From assembly GCF_016756535.1 (NCBI RefSeq), contig NZ_AP023247.1, forward strand, positions 3,472,501 through 3,536,500: a stretch of 64,000 bases of DNA. Reading direction: 5' to 3'. Positions 26,427-35,087 of the stretch are shown piece by piece. The position numbers and the translations under genes were made by a program. Position 1 is the first letter of the stretch. Every line of letters starts with the position of its first letter. The notes under the pieces are model-generated. The model saw nothing but the letters and a program-made list of their open reading frames with translations. It made no database searches and was not told where the DNA came from. This DNA is from Mesorhizobium sp. 131-2-1 (GTDB lineage: Bacteria > Pseudomonadota > Alphaproteobacteria > Rhizobiales > Rhizobiaceae).

Positions 26427-27048
26427 GAATCAGGTCCAAATAATCCTGGCCGCTCAGCGACCGCCAGTTGAGTGCTCCAGGTATCTCTTCGGCGGCAGTC
26501 CGTGGGTATGAGTAGATGCTATCGACCTTCGTTCGAGAGTCGACATCTCGAACAAACCGGGACAACGCCGACTCGTTCAAATGTTCAATGGCTTCTCGAT
26601 CGCCAATGAACGCCGTGTCGACCTGAAAGTGAATCTGGATACCGCCAGCACAGATGTTCAGCAGAATATCGTCGCTTAGCGCCGCATAATAGACGGTTGC
26701 TTGTCTTGAATCCCACAGGCCTGCAGCCAGGAATTCCGAGGGTTTCGTCTCACCGTTGAATCCGTCCAAAGACACCTTCAATTGCTCGGTCAGTGAATCA
26801 GATTTGCCGCAGAGTTGTGCCGCTCCTTCGATCTGAAACCAGTTCATCTGGTACGGAGCGATGCTGTCGAAGGAAATCTCCAGGTTGCCGAAAAACCAAT
26901 AGACTGGAACAGGATGGCCATCATCGACATTCCACCCGTCGGGCGGACCGAGCGTCTCTGCGACCTCCTTCAGCGTCATGTGAGGGGTTACCGGTCCTAA
27001 GTTGCCGGTGACCAAAAAGTCGCGGAATGAAGCGAGATGTTTTTTCAT
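26422..27048 (-). CDS. Orphan protein of unknown function, lower GC
   Basis: A 208-aa soluble-looking protein starting MKKHLASFRDFLVTGNLGP. The N-terminal part has the pattern LxxVxxxLGPPDGW followed by VYWFFGNLEISFD. I have seen this layout in small accessory proteins, sometimes beside toxin immunity genes, but no family is assigned. Base composition is visibly lower in GC than every neighbour, with more A- and T-ending codons, a sign of recent acquisition. It converges on rplQ and diverges from the protease at 27182. In related genomes that I recall, the alpha operon is followed directly by the protease gene. Confidence 0.7.
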   Translation of the reverse strand: MKKHLASFRDFLVTGNLGPVTPHMTLKEVAETLGPPDGWNVDDGHPVPVYWFFGNLEISFDSIAPYQMNWFQIEGAAQLCGKSDSLTEQLKVSLDGFNGETKPSEFLAAGLWDSRQATVYYAALSDDILLNICAGGIQIHFQVDTAFIGDREAIEHLNESALSRFVRDVDSRTKVDSIYSYPRTAAEEIPGALNWRSLSGQDYLDLIR

Positions 27049-27181
27049 GATATCGCCGACGGTGCCCGATTGCAGACGGAGCTATAGCCGGTTACTGGCT
27101 GAAAATAATTCGATTTCATCGCCTTAGCCTTTCATTCTGCACAATCGTCGGGACAATGGCGCCCGATTTGGAGGATTCGGA

Positions 27182-28675
27182 ATGCACCTCAAACGGCTGT
27201 TTCTTGTTGCCCTTTGCGCGCTGGCCGCCTTTGCCGCGGCACCGGCCCTGAGACAGGCGTTTGCGGAGGACGCCACCAAGCCCGCCGATCCGGGCCTGTC
27301 CGACGTGCTGACCGACCTGCTGCATGGCGTGGAAGGCGAAAACGCCACCTCCGGGCCCGACAAGCGCGTGCCGTTCGGCCGCGAGGAGGTGCAGCTCTCG
27401 TTCGCGCCGCTGGTCAAGCAGACGGCGCCGGCGGTGGTCAATGTCTATGCCTCGCAGACGGCCAAGGTGACGTCGCCTTTCGAGGGCGATCCCTTCTTCG
27501 AGGAGTTCTTCGGCCGCGCGCAGCCGCGCGCGCAATCCTCGCTTGGCTCAGGCGTGCTGGTCGACCCGAGCGGCGTCATCGTCACCAATTACCACGTCAT
27601 CAAGGATGCCGACGAGGTGAAGGTGGCGACCGCGGACGGTCGCGAGTTCGCCAGCAAGGTCATGCTCAAGGACGAGACGCTCGATCTCGCCGTGCTCAAG
27701 ATATCCGCCGACAAGCCGTTCCCGGTGATCGCCATCGGCGATTCCGACGCGCTGGAGGTTGGCGACCTGGTGCTGGCGATCGGCAATCCGTTCGGCGTCG
27801 GCCAGACCACCACCAGCGGCATCGTCTCGGCACTTGCCCGCAGCCATATCGGCGTTTCGGATTCGGGCTATTTCATCCAGACCGACGCCGCTATCAATCC
27901 CGGCAACTCCGGTGGGGCGCTGATCAACATGGGTGGCCAATTGGTCGGCATCAACACGGCGATCTACAGCCGCAGCGGTGGCTCGATCGGCATCGGCTTT
28001 GCCATTCCCGCCAATATGGTGCGGGCTTTCGCCGACGCGGCCAAGGCCGGGCTCGACTTCTTCGAGCGGCCCTATATCGGCGCCGAGTTCGAGGCGGTGA
28101 CGCCGCAGATCGCGGAATCGCTCGGCATGGAAAAGCCGACCGGCGCGCTGGTCTCGACCGTCGACGCCACCGGTCCGGCGGGCAAGGCGGGGCTGAAGCC
28201 GGGCGATGTCGTGCTGTCGCTCAACAACACGCCGGTCGAAAGCATCGAGGCTCTTGACTATCGCATGGCCACCTTGTCGATCGGCTCCAAGGCCAGCTTC
28301 GCTGTGCTGAGCAAGGGCCAGCAGGCGACGATGGAGATCCCGCTGGAGCGCGCGCCGGAAGGCGCCAAGGCGACCGAGGTGACGCTGCACGGCCGCAGCC
28401 CGTTCGCCGGCGCCAAGGTGGCTGAACTGTCGCCGCGGCTTGCCCAGAAGCTCGGCCTGCGTACCGACCTCAAGGGCGTCACCGTTGTAGATATCAACCG
28501 CGATTCGCCGGCGGCCGATTTCGGCTTCCAGCCGGGCGACATCGTGCGCGAGGTGAACGGCACGACCATCGACACGGCGGCAACGCTGGCGCAAATAGCC
28601 CAGCAGGACACGCGCTGGTGGCGCTTTACCGTCGAGCGCGGCGGGCAGATACTGCGCCAGGTGTTGCGTTACTGA
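27182..28675 (+). CDS. Periplasmic serine protease, DegP/HtrA family
   Basis: A 497-aa exported protease/chaperone. The signal peptide is residues 1 to about 29 (LFLVALCALAAFAAAPA, cut near AFA). The trypsin-like domain has the triad His138 (TNYHVI), Asp168 (ETLDLAV) and Ser243 (NPGNSGGA). Two PDZ domains follow, at roughly 290-380 and 400-490. The role is degradation or refolding of damaged envelope proteins. The start at 27182 has GGAGG nine bases upstream. Exact equivalence to DegP, DegQ or DegS cannot be fixed from sequence, but two PDZ domains exclude DegS. Confidence 0.92.
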   Translation: MHLKRLFLVALCALAAFAAAPALRQAFAEDATKPADPGLSDVLTDLLHGVEGENATSGPDKRVPFGREEVQLSFAPLVKQTAPAVVNVYASQTAKVTSPFEGDPFFEEFFGRAQPRAQSSLGSGVLVDPSGVIVTNYHVIKDADEVKVATADGREFASKVMLKDETLDLAVLKISADKPFPVIAIGDSDALEVGDLVLAIGNPFGVGQTTTSGIVSALARSHIGVSDSGYFIQTDAAINPGNSGGALINMGGQLVGINTAIYSRSGGSIGIGFAIPANMVRAFADAAKAGLDFFERPYIGAEFEAVTPQIAESLGMEKPTGALVSTVDATGPAGKAGLKPGDVVLSLNNTPVESIEALDYRMATLSIGSKASFAVLSKGQQATMEIPLERAPEGAKATEVTLHGRSPFAGAKVAELSPRLAQKLGLRTDLKGVTVVDINRDSPAADFGFQPGDIVREVNGTTIDTAATLAQIAQQDTRWWRFTVERGGQILRQVLRY

Positions 28676-28715
28676 GGCGATCCAAGGGATCGTCCTCCAG
28701 CTTTGAAGACGTTTC

Positions 28716-30026
28716 ATGGCCGACCTGTTCACTGTTGACGAACCGGAGAAGGCGCCGCCCGGCCGGCCGCTGGCCGACCGGCTACGCCCCAAGAACCTCG
28801 GCGAGGTCGTTGGCCAGGAGCATCTGACCGGTCCGGACGGCGCGCTGACCAGGCTGATCGATTCGGGCTCGCTCGGATCGATGATCTTCTGGGGACCGCC
28901 CGGCACAGGCAAGACCACGGTTGCGCGGCTGCTCGCCGGCGAGACCAAGCTCGCCTTCGAGCAGATATCGGCGGTGTTTTCCGGCGTCGCCGACCTGAAG
29001 AAGGTGTTCGAGACGGCGAAGCTGCGCCGCGCCAACGGCCGCCAGACCCTGCTCTTCGTCGACGAGATACATCGCTTCAACCGCGCCCAGCAGGACGGCT
29101 TCTTGCCTGTGATGGAAGACGGCACTGTCGTGCTGGTCGGCGCCACCACGGAAAACCCGTCCTTCGAGCTGAACGCGGCGTTGCTGTCGCGGGCGCGCGT
29201 GCTGGTGTTTCGTTCGCTCGGCGAGGACAGCATCGCCAAGCTTCTGGCGCGCGCCGAGGAGGCCGAGGGCAGGGCGCTGCCGCTCGACGCCGAGGCACGC
29301 GCCATGCTGATCCGCATGAGCGATGGCGACGGTCGCGCCTCGCTGACGCTCGCCGAGGAAGTGTGGCGCGCCGCCAAGTCCGGCGAGGTGTTCGACCCCG
29401 AGGGCCTGCAGCGCATCATCCAGCGCCGCGCGCCGATCTACGACAAGGGGCAGGACGGCCACTACAATCTGATCTCGGCGCTGCACAAATCGGTACGCGG
29501 CTCCGATCCGGACGCGGCACTCTACTATCTTGCCCGCATGTTCGACGCCGGCGAGGATCCGCTCTATCTCGGCCGTCGTCTGGTACGGATGGCGGTGGAG
29601 GACATCGGGCTGGCCGATCCGCAGGCGCTGGTCATCGCCAATGCCGCCAAGGACGCCTACGACTATCTGGGCTCGCCCGAGGGCGAGCTCGCCTTCGCCC
29701 AGGCAACGGTCTATCTCGCAACTGCGCCCAAGTCGAACGCCGTCTACACGGCGTTCAAGGCGGCGACTTTAGCCGCGAAGGAGTACGGCTCGCTGCTGCC
29801 GCCCAAGCACATCCTCAACGCGCCGACGAAGTTGATGAAGGAAGAGGATTACGGCGCCGGCTACCGCTACGACCATGACGAGCCCGACGCCTTCTCGGGC
29901 CAGGACTACTTTCCGGAAAAGATGGGCCGGCGCACCTTCTACGATCCGCCCGAGCGCGGCTTCGAGCGCGACATCAGGAAGCGGCTGGAATATTGGGCGA
30001 AGCTGCGCAGCGAGCGGGAAAGGTAG
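28716..30026 (+). CDS. rarA: Replication-associated recombination protein A (MgsA/RarA AAA+ ATPase)
   Basis: A 436-aa ATPase of the clamp-loader superfamily acting at stalled replication forks. Walker A is GPPGTGKT at residues 60-67, Walker B is LLFVDEIHRFN, and sensor 1 lies in VLVGATTENPSFEL. The C-terminal tetramerisation part contains VRGSDPDAALYYLARM and the conserved LPPKHILNAPTKLMK segment. It follows the protease by 40 bases and may be co-transcribed. No SOS box was seen upstream. Confidence 0.96.
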   Translation: MADLFTVDEPEKAPPGRPLADRLRPKNLGEVVGQEHLTGPDGALTRLIDSGSLGSMIFWGPPGTGKTTVARLLAGETKLAFEQISAVFSGVADLKKVFETAKLRRANGRQTLLFVDEIHRFNRAQQDGFLPVMEDGTVVLVGATTENPSFELNAALLSRARVLVFRSLGEDSIAKLLARAEEAEGRALPLDAEARAMLIRMSDGDGRASLTLAEEVWRAAKSGEVFDPEGLQRIIQRRAPIYDKGQDGHYNLISALHKSVRGSDPDAALYYLARMFDAGEDPLYLGRRLVRMAVEDIGLADPQALVIANAAKDAYDYLGSPEGELAFAQATVYLATAPKSNAVYTAFKAATLAAKEYGSLLPPKHILNAPTKLMKEEDYGAGYRYDHDEPDAFSGQDYFPEKMGRRTFYDPPERGFERDIRKRLEYWAKLRSERER

Positions 30027-30066
30027 GCCCTGCCGCGCCTGGCCGCTTGCTTCGGCCTGCGCCCAT

Positions 30067-30492
30067 TCAGCCGGCAAGCGCGGCCCGGATCTTGCCGGCA
30101 TTTTCCGCCAGCACCTCCGGTTTTTCCATCTGTCCGCTGTGCGGCTTCAAGGGGATGCCCTCGAAGCGCGGGATGACGTGGACATGGAGGTGGTAGACGG
30201 TCTGCCCCGAAGCCGGTTCGTTGAATTGCAGGATGGTCACCCCGTCGGCGCCGAAAGCTTTCTTGACCGCCCGCGCAACCTTCTGCACGACCGCAAAGAG
30301 CGGGGCGAATGTCGCCGGATCGGCGTCGAGCAGATTGCGCGACGCCGCCTTCGGCACCACCAGAGTATGGCCCGTTCCCTGCGGCATCACGTCCATGAAG
30401 GCGATGACCGCATCGTCTTCGTAGACACGGTGCGAGGGGATTTCGCCGCGCAGGATCTTCGCGAAGATGTTGCCGGGATCGTAGTCAGCCAT
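30067..30492 (-). CDS. HIT family nucleotide-binding protein
   Basis: A 141-aa histidine-triad hydrolase/transferase. The triad HLHVHVIP lies at residues 101-108 (His101, His103, His105), with GHTLVVPK and LQFNEPASGQTVYH as flanking conserved parts. Members hydrolyse adenosine phosphoramidates or related nucleotides. The start at 30492 is chosen for the AGGAG upstream; an ATG at 30552 lacks one. It converges on rarA across 40 bases. Confidence 0.93.
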   Translation of the reverse strand: MADYDPGNIFAKILRGEIPSHRVYEDDAVIAFMDVMPQGTGHTLVVPKAASRNLLDADPATFAPLFAVVQKVARAVKKAFGADGVTILQFNEPASGQTVYHLHVHVIPRFEGIPLKPHSGQMEKPEVLAENAGKIRAALAG

Positions 30493-30567
30493 GGCGGGCG
30501 CTCCTGATCGTGGTGTCCCGTTCCGTGTAGCGAAGCCGCCGTGAAGCGGCAAGGCAAGTCAGCGGGC

Positions 30568-31782
30568 CTATTCGGCCAGATCCTTGCGGAACGGCGTGTG
30601 GTCTTCGAGATATTCGCCCATCCGCTCGACCTCGCGGCGCTCGCGGCGGAGATAATCGGCCACCGCGTTGCGCAGGCCAGGATGCGCGATGTAGTGCGCC
30701 GAGTGCATGGTCACGGGGCGGTAGCCGCGCGCCAGCTTGTGCTCGCCCTGCGCGCCGGCTTCGACGACCTTCAGCTTGCGTTCGATGGCGAAGTCGATCG
30801 CCTGGTGGTAGCAGACCTCGAAATGCAGGAAGGGGTGGTCCTCGATGCAGCCCCAGTTGCGGCCGTAGAGCGCATCGGAGCCGATGAAGTTGATGGCGCC
30901 GGCAATGTAGCGCCCATTGCGCCTGGCCATCACCAGCAGGATGTCGTCGGCCATGCGCTCGCCGATCAGCGAGAAGAATTGACGGTTGAGATAGGGGCGC
31001 CCCCATTTCCTGCCGCCGGTGTCCATGTAGAAGGCGAAGAAGTCGTCCCAGGCCCTTTCGGTCAGGTCCTTGCCGGTGAGCCAATCGATCGAGATGCCGT
31101 CGGCCAGCGCCTCGCGCCGCTCCTTCTTCATCGCCTTGCGCTTGCGGGAAGCAAGCGTGGCGAGGAAGTCGTCATAGCTCGAAAAACCTTCGTTGAAGAA
31201 ATGGAACTGCTGGTCGGTGCGGTGCAGGAAGCCGGCCGCCACCAGCGTAGCGACATCGCTTTCTGAGGCGAAGGTGACGTGCGCGGAGGACACGCCGAGC
31301 TTGTCGGTCACCATTTTGAGACCGGCGGCAAGCCCGGCCTTCACCGCGTCCTCGTCCTCGCCTTTGGTGACCAGCAGGCGAGGGCCGGTGACGGGGGTGA
31401 ACGGCACAGCACTTTGCAGCTTCGGATAATAGCGGCCGCCCGCGCGTTCGAACGCATCCGACCAGCCATGGTCGAAGACATACTCTCCCTGGCTGTGCGA
31501 TTTGAGATAGCAGGGCACGGCGCCCAGCAGCTTGCCCCGCGCGGTCTCCAGCCGCAGGTGATGGCCCTGCCAGCCGGTACGGCGCACGGCGCAGCCGGAC
31601 TCCTCCAAAGCGCTCAGAAAGGCGAATGAAACGAGCGGGTTGTAGCCGTTTTCCTTATCGCCGCGCGTGGTGCCGGCAAAACTGTTCCACTCGTCGCAGG
31701 TGAAGGCCCCGATGCCGGCGGCGACGCGGATCGAAAACTCCGCGTCCGCCATTTGCCCATCGTCGTCGTCACCCTGATCCAT
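30568..31782 (-). CDS. DUF482 / COG3146 family acyltransferase-like protein
   Basis: A 404-aa protein of the FemAB/GNAT-like superfamily, known as a DUF482 (peptidogalycan biosynthesis-like) member. Recognisable segments are YNPLVSFAFLSALEESG near the N-terminus, GEYVFDHGWSDAFERAGG, SRKRKAMKKERREA, and the C-terminal GCIEDHPFLHFEVCYHQAI with EAGAQGEHKLARGY. The biochemical function of the family is not established. Soluble, no signal peptide. It lies 75 bases upstream of the HIT gene on the same strand and downstream of the glycerophosphodiesterase, so one transcript is possible. Confidence 0.85.
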   Translation of the reverse strand: MDQGDDDDGQMADAEFSIRVAAGIGAFTCDEWNSFAGTTRGDKENGYNPLVSFAFLSALEESGCAVRRTGWQGHHLRLETARGKLLGAVPCYLKSHSQGEYVFDHGWSDAFERAGGRYYPKLQSAVPFTPVTGPRLLVTKGEDEDAVKAGLAAGLKMVTDKLGVSSAHVTFASESDVATLVAAGFLHRTDQQFHFFNEGFSSYDDFLATLASRKRKAMKKERREALADGISIDWLTGKDLTERAWDDFFAFYMDTGGRKWGRPYLNRQFFSLIGERMADDILLVMARRNGRYIAGAINFIGSDALYGRNWGCIEDHPFLHFEVCYHQAIDFAIERKLKVVEAGAQGEHKLARGYRPVTMHSAHYIAHPGLRNAVADYLRRERREVERMGEYLEDHTPFRKDLAE

Positions 31783-31823
31783 GAGGCTTATTTAAGCACC
31801 ATACGGGGCCGCGCAAGCCTGGA

Positions 31824-32570
31824 TCACGCCACCTTGACGAGGTCGGGCTCGAAACCTTCGAAGGTCATCTGGTCGGCATATTTGAAGGTGAGATCGACCG
31901 CCGGCTGGTCATGCACGGTCCAGGTGATGACCGGCATCTTGAGCTTCTCGCGCACGAAGCTGACGAAGGGGTTGGGCAGGTCGCCTGCGGCATAGGAGGT
32001 GAAGGCGATGTCATGCGCCAGCATGGCGAAATGTGCCTCGATCAGCTGATTGTCCCTGCCGTAGGCGGTAAGCCCGCCCGGAATGCCGGGCGCATCCTTC
32101 GCGAAATCGCGGACCAGCCAGTGGTCGAACGACATGATCGCCGCCTTGCCCTTGTAGCGCTGGAGCATCTTGCCGACGCTTACGACAAGCCCCTGGTCGT
32201 AGCCTGGCGTGCCCTTCAGCTCGACAACCAGTGGCACACGGCCGTCGATCAGATCGAGCGCCTGCTGCAAGGTCGGGACATGGTCGGCCGTGCCGCCGAC
32301 CTTGAGCGCCGTCAGTTCCGCCGCCGTGCGCTGCCAGACGAAACCGTCCTGGCCGGTCAGCCGCTTGAGGTCGCCGTCATGGATGATGACGGGAATGCGG
32401 TCCGAGGACAGATGCACGTCGCATTCGATCGCGTAACCACGCTCGGCGGCGGCTTCGAAGGCCGACAGCGTGTTCTCCCAGCGCGTCTTGTTCATGTCGT
32501 GGAAGCCGCGGTGCGCCACGGGCCGGGCGGTCAGCCAGGAAAGGTCGGTCATGATATCGGTCCGGCTCAT
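31824..32570 (-). CDS. Glycerophosphodiester phosphodiesterase family protein
   Basis: A 248-aa cytosolic TIM-barrel enzyme hydrolysing glycerophosphodiesters to glycerol 3-phosphate and an alcohol. Active-site motifs are present: VAHRGFHD (general-base His), ENTLSAFEAA, ECDVHLSSDRIPVIIHD (metal ligands and second His) and ELKG. There is no signal peptide. The start at 32570 makes an ATGA overlap with the preceding ridA-like gene, implying translational coupling; an internal ATG at 32552 is the alternative. Confidence 0.9.
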   Translation of the reverse strand: MSRTDIMTDLSWLTARPVAHRGFHDMNKTRWENTLSAFEAAAERGYAIECDVHLSSDRIPVIIHDGDLKRLTGQDGFVWQRTAAELTALKVGGTADHVPTLQQALDLIDGRVPLVVELKGTPGYDQGLVVSVGKMLQRYKGKAAIMSFDHWLVRDFAKDAPGIPGGLTAYGRDNQLIEAHFAMLAHDIAFTSYAAGDLPNPFVSFVREKLKMPVITWTVHDQPAVDLTFKYADQMTFEGFEPDLVKVA

Positions 32571-33031
32571 TCGACTTCGAAGATCGCTTCGATTTCCACC
32601 GCGGCATTGAGCGGCAGCGAGGCGGTGCCGACGGCCGAGCGGGCGTGCTTGCCGCGTTCGCCGAGCGCGGCGACCAGGAAGTCCGAAGCGCCGTTGGCGA
32701 CCAGATGCTGCTCGACGAAGTCGGGCGCCGAGGCGACGAAGACGGTGATCTTGACCAGGCGCCGGATCTTCTCGAGATCGCCGAGGGCTGCCTTGGCCTG
32801 CGCCAAAATGTTGATTGCGCAGTATTTTGCACCTTCCTTGCCGGCTGCCGTATCGACATCGCGGCCGAGCAGGCCGCTCGCCTGCAGCTTGCCGTCCTTG
32901 AGCGGCAACTGCCCCGCCGTGAACAGCAGGTTGCCGGTCCGGCAATAGGGCACGTAGTTGGCGGCCGGCGCGGCGGCGGCCGGAATCGTCACGCCGAGAT
33001 CGCTTAGCCGCTTTTCGATTGTTTCACTCAT
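32567..33031 (-). CDS. RidA family deaminase-like protein
   Basis: A 154-aa member of the YjgF/YER057c/UK114 family. RidA proteins hydrolyse reactive enamine/imine intermediates from PLP enzymes. The key arginine is present (Arg131 in GKHARSAVG), followed by the family signature LPLNAAVEIEAIFEV. This longer type, with an SDLGVTIPAAA N-terminus, belongs to a Rid subfamily distinct from classical RidA, so activity is less certain. It is the first gene of the minus-strand run and overlaps the phosphodiesterase by four bases. Confidence 0.9.
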   Translation of the reverse strand: MSETIEKRLSDLGVTIPAAAAPAANYVPYCRTGNLLFTAGQLPLKDGKLQASGLLGRDVDTAAGKEGAKYCAINILAQAKAALGDLEKIRRLVKITVFVASAPDFVEQHLVANGASDFLVAALGERGKHARSAVGTASLPLNAAVEIEAIFEVE

Positions 33032-33170
33032 CGTATTTCCCTATTGCTTTGAAGACGCCGCGCGAGCCGGGCCGAAATTGCTATTTTTGCCTCGCTTCCG
33101 CCATGACTTTTTTTAAGCTGGACCATCTTTCCCTGCGGCCTGCCATCAGCCGCGACGATCGGAGCACCAT

Positions 33171-34001
33171 ATGCGCGCAACGCGCTTCGCATTTCCTGCC
33201 GTTCTTGTGCCGGCGCTGTTGTCAATGGCTCCCGCCTTTGCCGTTCCGGCGCTGCAGGCGCACCGCGCAGTCTATGACCTGACACTCAACAAAGCATCCG
33301 ACCGTTCGGGCATCACCGGTATTTCGGGCCGCATGGTCTATGAATTCAATGGCTCGCCCTGCGAGGGCTATACGGTAAAATTCCGCTTCGTCACCCAAAT
33401 CGTCACCAACGACAACACGCGCCTGACCGATCAGCAGACGACCACTTTCGAGGATGCCGAGGGCAAGACCTTCTCCTTCGTCACCAAGTCCTTCGTCGAC
33501 CAGAACCTCGACAAGGAGGTCAAGGGCATGGCGACCAGGGAGGCCAAGGGCCTCAAGGTCGACATCGACAAGCCGGAGAAGAACAGCCTGGAGCTCGCCG
33601 CCACCCAGTTTCCGACCCAGCATCTGGTGGAGCTGATCGGGAAGGCCGAGAAGGGCGAGAGCTTCTATGAAACCAACCTGTTCGACGGGTCGGAAGACGC
33701 CAACAAGGTCATGACGACGACGGTTGTCGTCGGCAAGAAGACCGACGCCGACAAGACCGATCCGGAAGCGCCGGCGCTGGCCAAGCTCGCCGCCGACAAA
33801 TACTGGCCGGTCGACATCGCCTATTTCGACGACACCGACAAGAGCGGTGAGGAGGTGCCGGAGTACCGGATCAGCTTCAAGCTGCACGAAAACGGCATCA
33901 CCCGAGACCTCGTCATGGACTATGGCGACTTCTCGATGACCGGCAAGCTGGTCAACCTGTCGCTGTTCGACCAGGCGAAGCCCTGTCCCGCGTCGAAATA
34001 G
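33171..34001 (+). CDS. eipB: Cell envelope integrity protein EipB (DUF1849)
   Basis: A 276-aa periplasmic protein. A signal peptide covers residues 1 to about 24 (VLVPALLSMAPAFA). The mature part begins VPALQAHRAVYDLTL, a strong EipB signature. The two cysteines that form the conserved disulfide in Brucella EipB are present (Cys64 in GSPCEGY and Cys272 near the end). EipB forms a spiral beta-sheet fold and supports envelope integrity in Brucella; the transfer to this organism is by family. It lies alone and diverges from the ridA-like gene. Confidence 0.9.
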   Translation: MRATRFAFPAVLVPALLSMAPAFAVPALQAHRAVYDLTLNKASDRSGITGISGRMVYEFNGSPCEGYTVKFRFVTQIVTNDNTRLTDQQTTTFEDAEGKTFSFVTKSFVDQNLDKEVKGMATREAKGLKVDIDKPEKNSLELAATQFPTQHLVELIGKAEKGESFYETNLFDGSEDANKVMTTTVVVGKKTDADKTDPEAPALAKLAADKYWPVDIAYFDDTDKSGEEVPEYRISFKLHENGITRDLVMDYGDFSMTGKLVNLSLFDQAKPCPASK

Positions 34002-34023
34002 CCCGACGGCAAATCGGCTCGCC

Positions 34024-34302
34024 ATGGCGATCTATGTCGACGCGGCGATCTGGAAATGGGCCGGCCACCGCTGGTGCCATTTGATGGCCGACGACACCGA
34101 CGAACTGCATCGCTTCGCGGCGGAACTCGGCCTCAAGCGTTCGTCCTACCAGGGGCCGCCCAAGACATCGGCGCCGCACTATGACATAACCGGTTTCGAG
34201 CGCGACCGCGCCGTGCGGCTCGGCGCGGTCGAATGTAGCCGCGAGGAGATCGTCGCGATCTTCCGCCGCGTGCGGGTGCCCAACGGGAAGATAAGGCCAT
34301 GA
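34024..34302 (+). CDS. DUF4031 domain-containing protein
   Basis: A 92-aa protein of unknown function that consists wholly of DUF4031. It begins MAIYVDAAIWKWAGHRWCH and contains HRFAAELGLKRSSYQGPPK and HYDITGFERDRAVRLGAV, the three conserved blocks of the family. Basic, soluble, with no signal peptide. Its stop codon overlaps the start of the LysE-type exporter (ATGA), and it follows eipB by 22 bases, so the three may form an operon. Confidence 0.88.
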   Translation: MAIYVDAAIWKWAGHRWCHLMADDTDELHRFAAELGLKRSSYQGPPKTSAPHYDITGFERDRAVRLGAVECSREEIVAIFRRVRVPNGKIRP

Positions 34303-34910
34303 CGCTGACGGCATTTCTGGCTTACTGCGCCGCGATCACGCTCGCCGCCGCCACGCCCGGCCCGGCAATGTTCGCGGTCATCACCAACGGCGTCTCGCGC
34401 GGCTTCGTGCGCGCCTTCATGGCCGGTGTCGGTATTGCCGCCGGCGATGCGGTGCTGGTGATCCTGGCGCTGCTCGGCCTGGTGGCGCTGGCCCAGACCT
34501 TCGAATGGGTTTTCCTCGCCCTGAAATATGCCGGCGCTGCCTATCTGGTGTTCCTCGGCATCAGGATGTGGCGCTCGGCCGCTGCCCATGCAGACGCGGC
34601 GCAGGCTTCCCAAACCAGGCTCTCCCGTTCCTTTCTCCTCGGCGCTTCCATCGCGCTCGGCAATCCCAAGGCAATCCTGTTCCACGCCTCGATCATGCCG
34701 CTGATCCTCGATCTCGACACCATGACCTTCGCCGATGGGTTGCTGGTGATCGCTGTCGTCATCAGCGTCAACATCGTCACCATGGGCGTCTATGCCGCGC
34801 TTGCCGGCCGGGCCTCGAGCTGGTTCAGGACGCCAAGGCGCATGCGCCTGATGAACAGGTTTGCCGGCGGCGCCATGGTCGGCACCGGTGCGCTGATCGT
34901 CGCACGCTGA
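34299..34910 (+). CDS. LysE/RhtB family amino-acid exporter
   Basis: A 203-aa inner-membrane protein with about six transmembrane segments. The family signature ATPGPAMFAVITNGVSRG lies near residues 18-35, and SIALGNPKAILFHASIM is the second conserved segment. Family members export amino acids such as lysine, threonine or homoserine lactone; the substrate here is unknown. It begins inside the DUF4031 gene by a 4-base overlap. Confidence 0.9.
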   Translation: MTLTAFLAYCAAITLAAATPGPAMFAVITNGVSRGFVRAFMAGVGIAAGDAVLVILALLGLVALAQTFEWVFLALKYAGAAYLVFLGIRMWRSAAAHADAAQASQTRLSRSFLLGASIALGNPKAILFHASIMPLILDLDTMTFADGLLVIAVVISVNIVTMGVYAALAGRASSWFRTPRRMRLMNRFAGGAMVGTGALIVAR

Positions 34911-34930
34911 TCGGCAAAGGCAGGGGGCGC

Positions 34931-34959
34931 TTGCGTTTGTCGCGCATCCCCTCTATATG
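34931..34959 (+). promoter_or_regulatory. Candidate promoter of rpsB
   Basis: TTGCGT at 34931-34936, a 17-base spacer and TATATG at 34954-34959 (CTATAT in the alphaproteobacterial wording). It lies 129 bases before the rpsB start and would give a leader of about 120 bases. Confidence 0.5.
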
Positions 34960-35087
34960 CGCGCTCATTCCACACACGGACTTTGGTGTCTGCCCGGGAG
35001 AAATCCGGCTGAAACCTCCGGTGGCGTTCAAGGACTTCGGTCCGAAAATGCCTGTGTCCGTGGAGGCCAACCGGAAAGGAACTAAGA

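Noticed and set aside
27049..27181. Possible sigma-E or heat-shock promoter before the protease
   Set aside because: No -35/-10 pair with convincing spacing could be placed; left unannotated.
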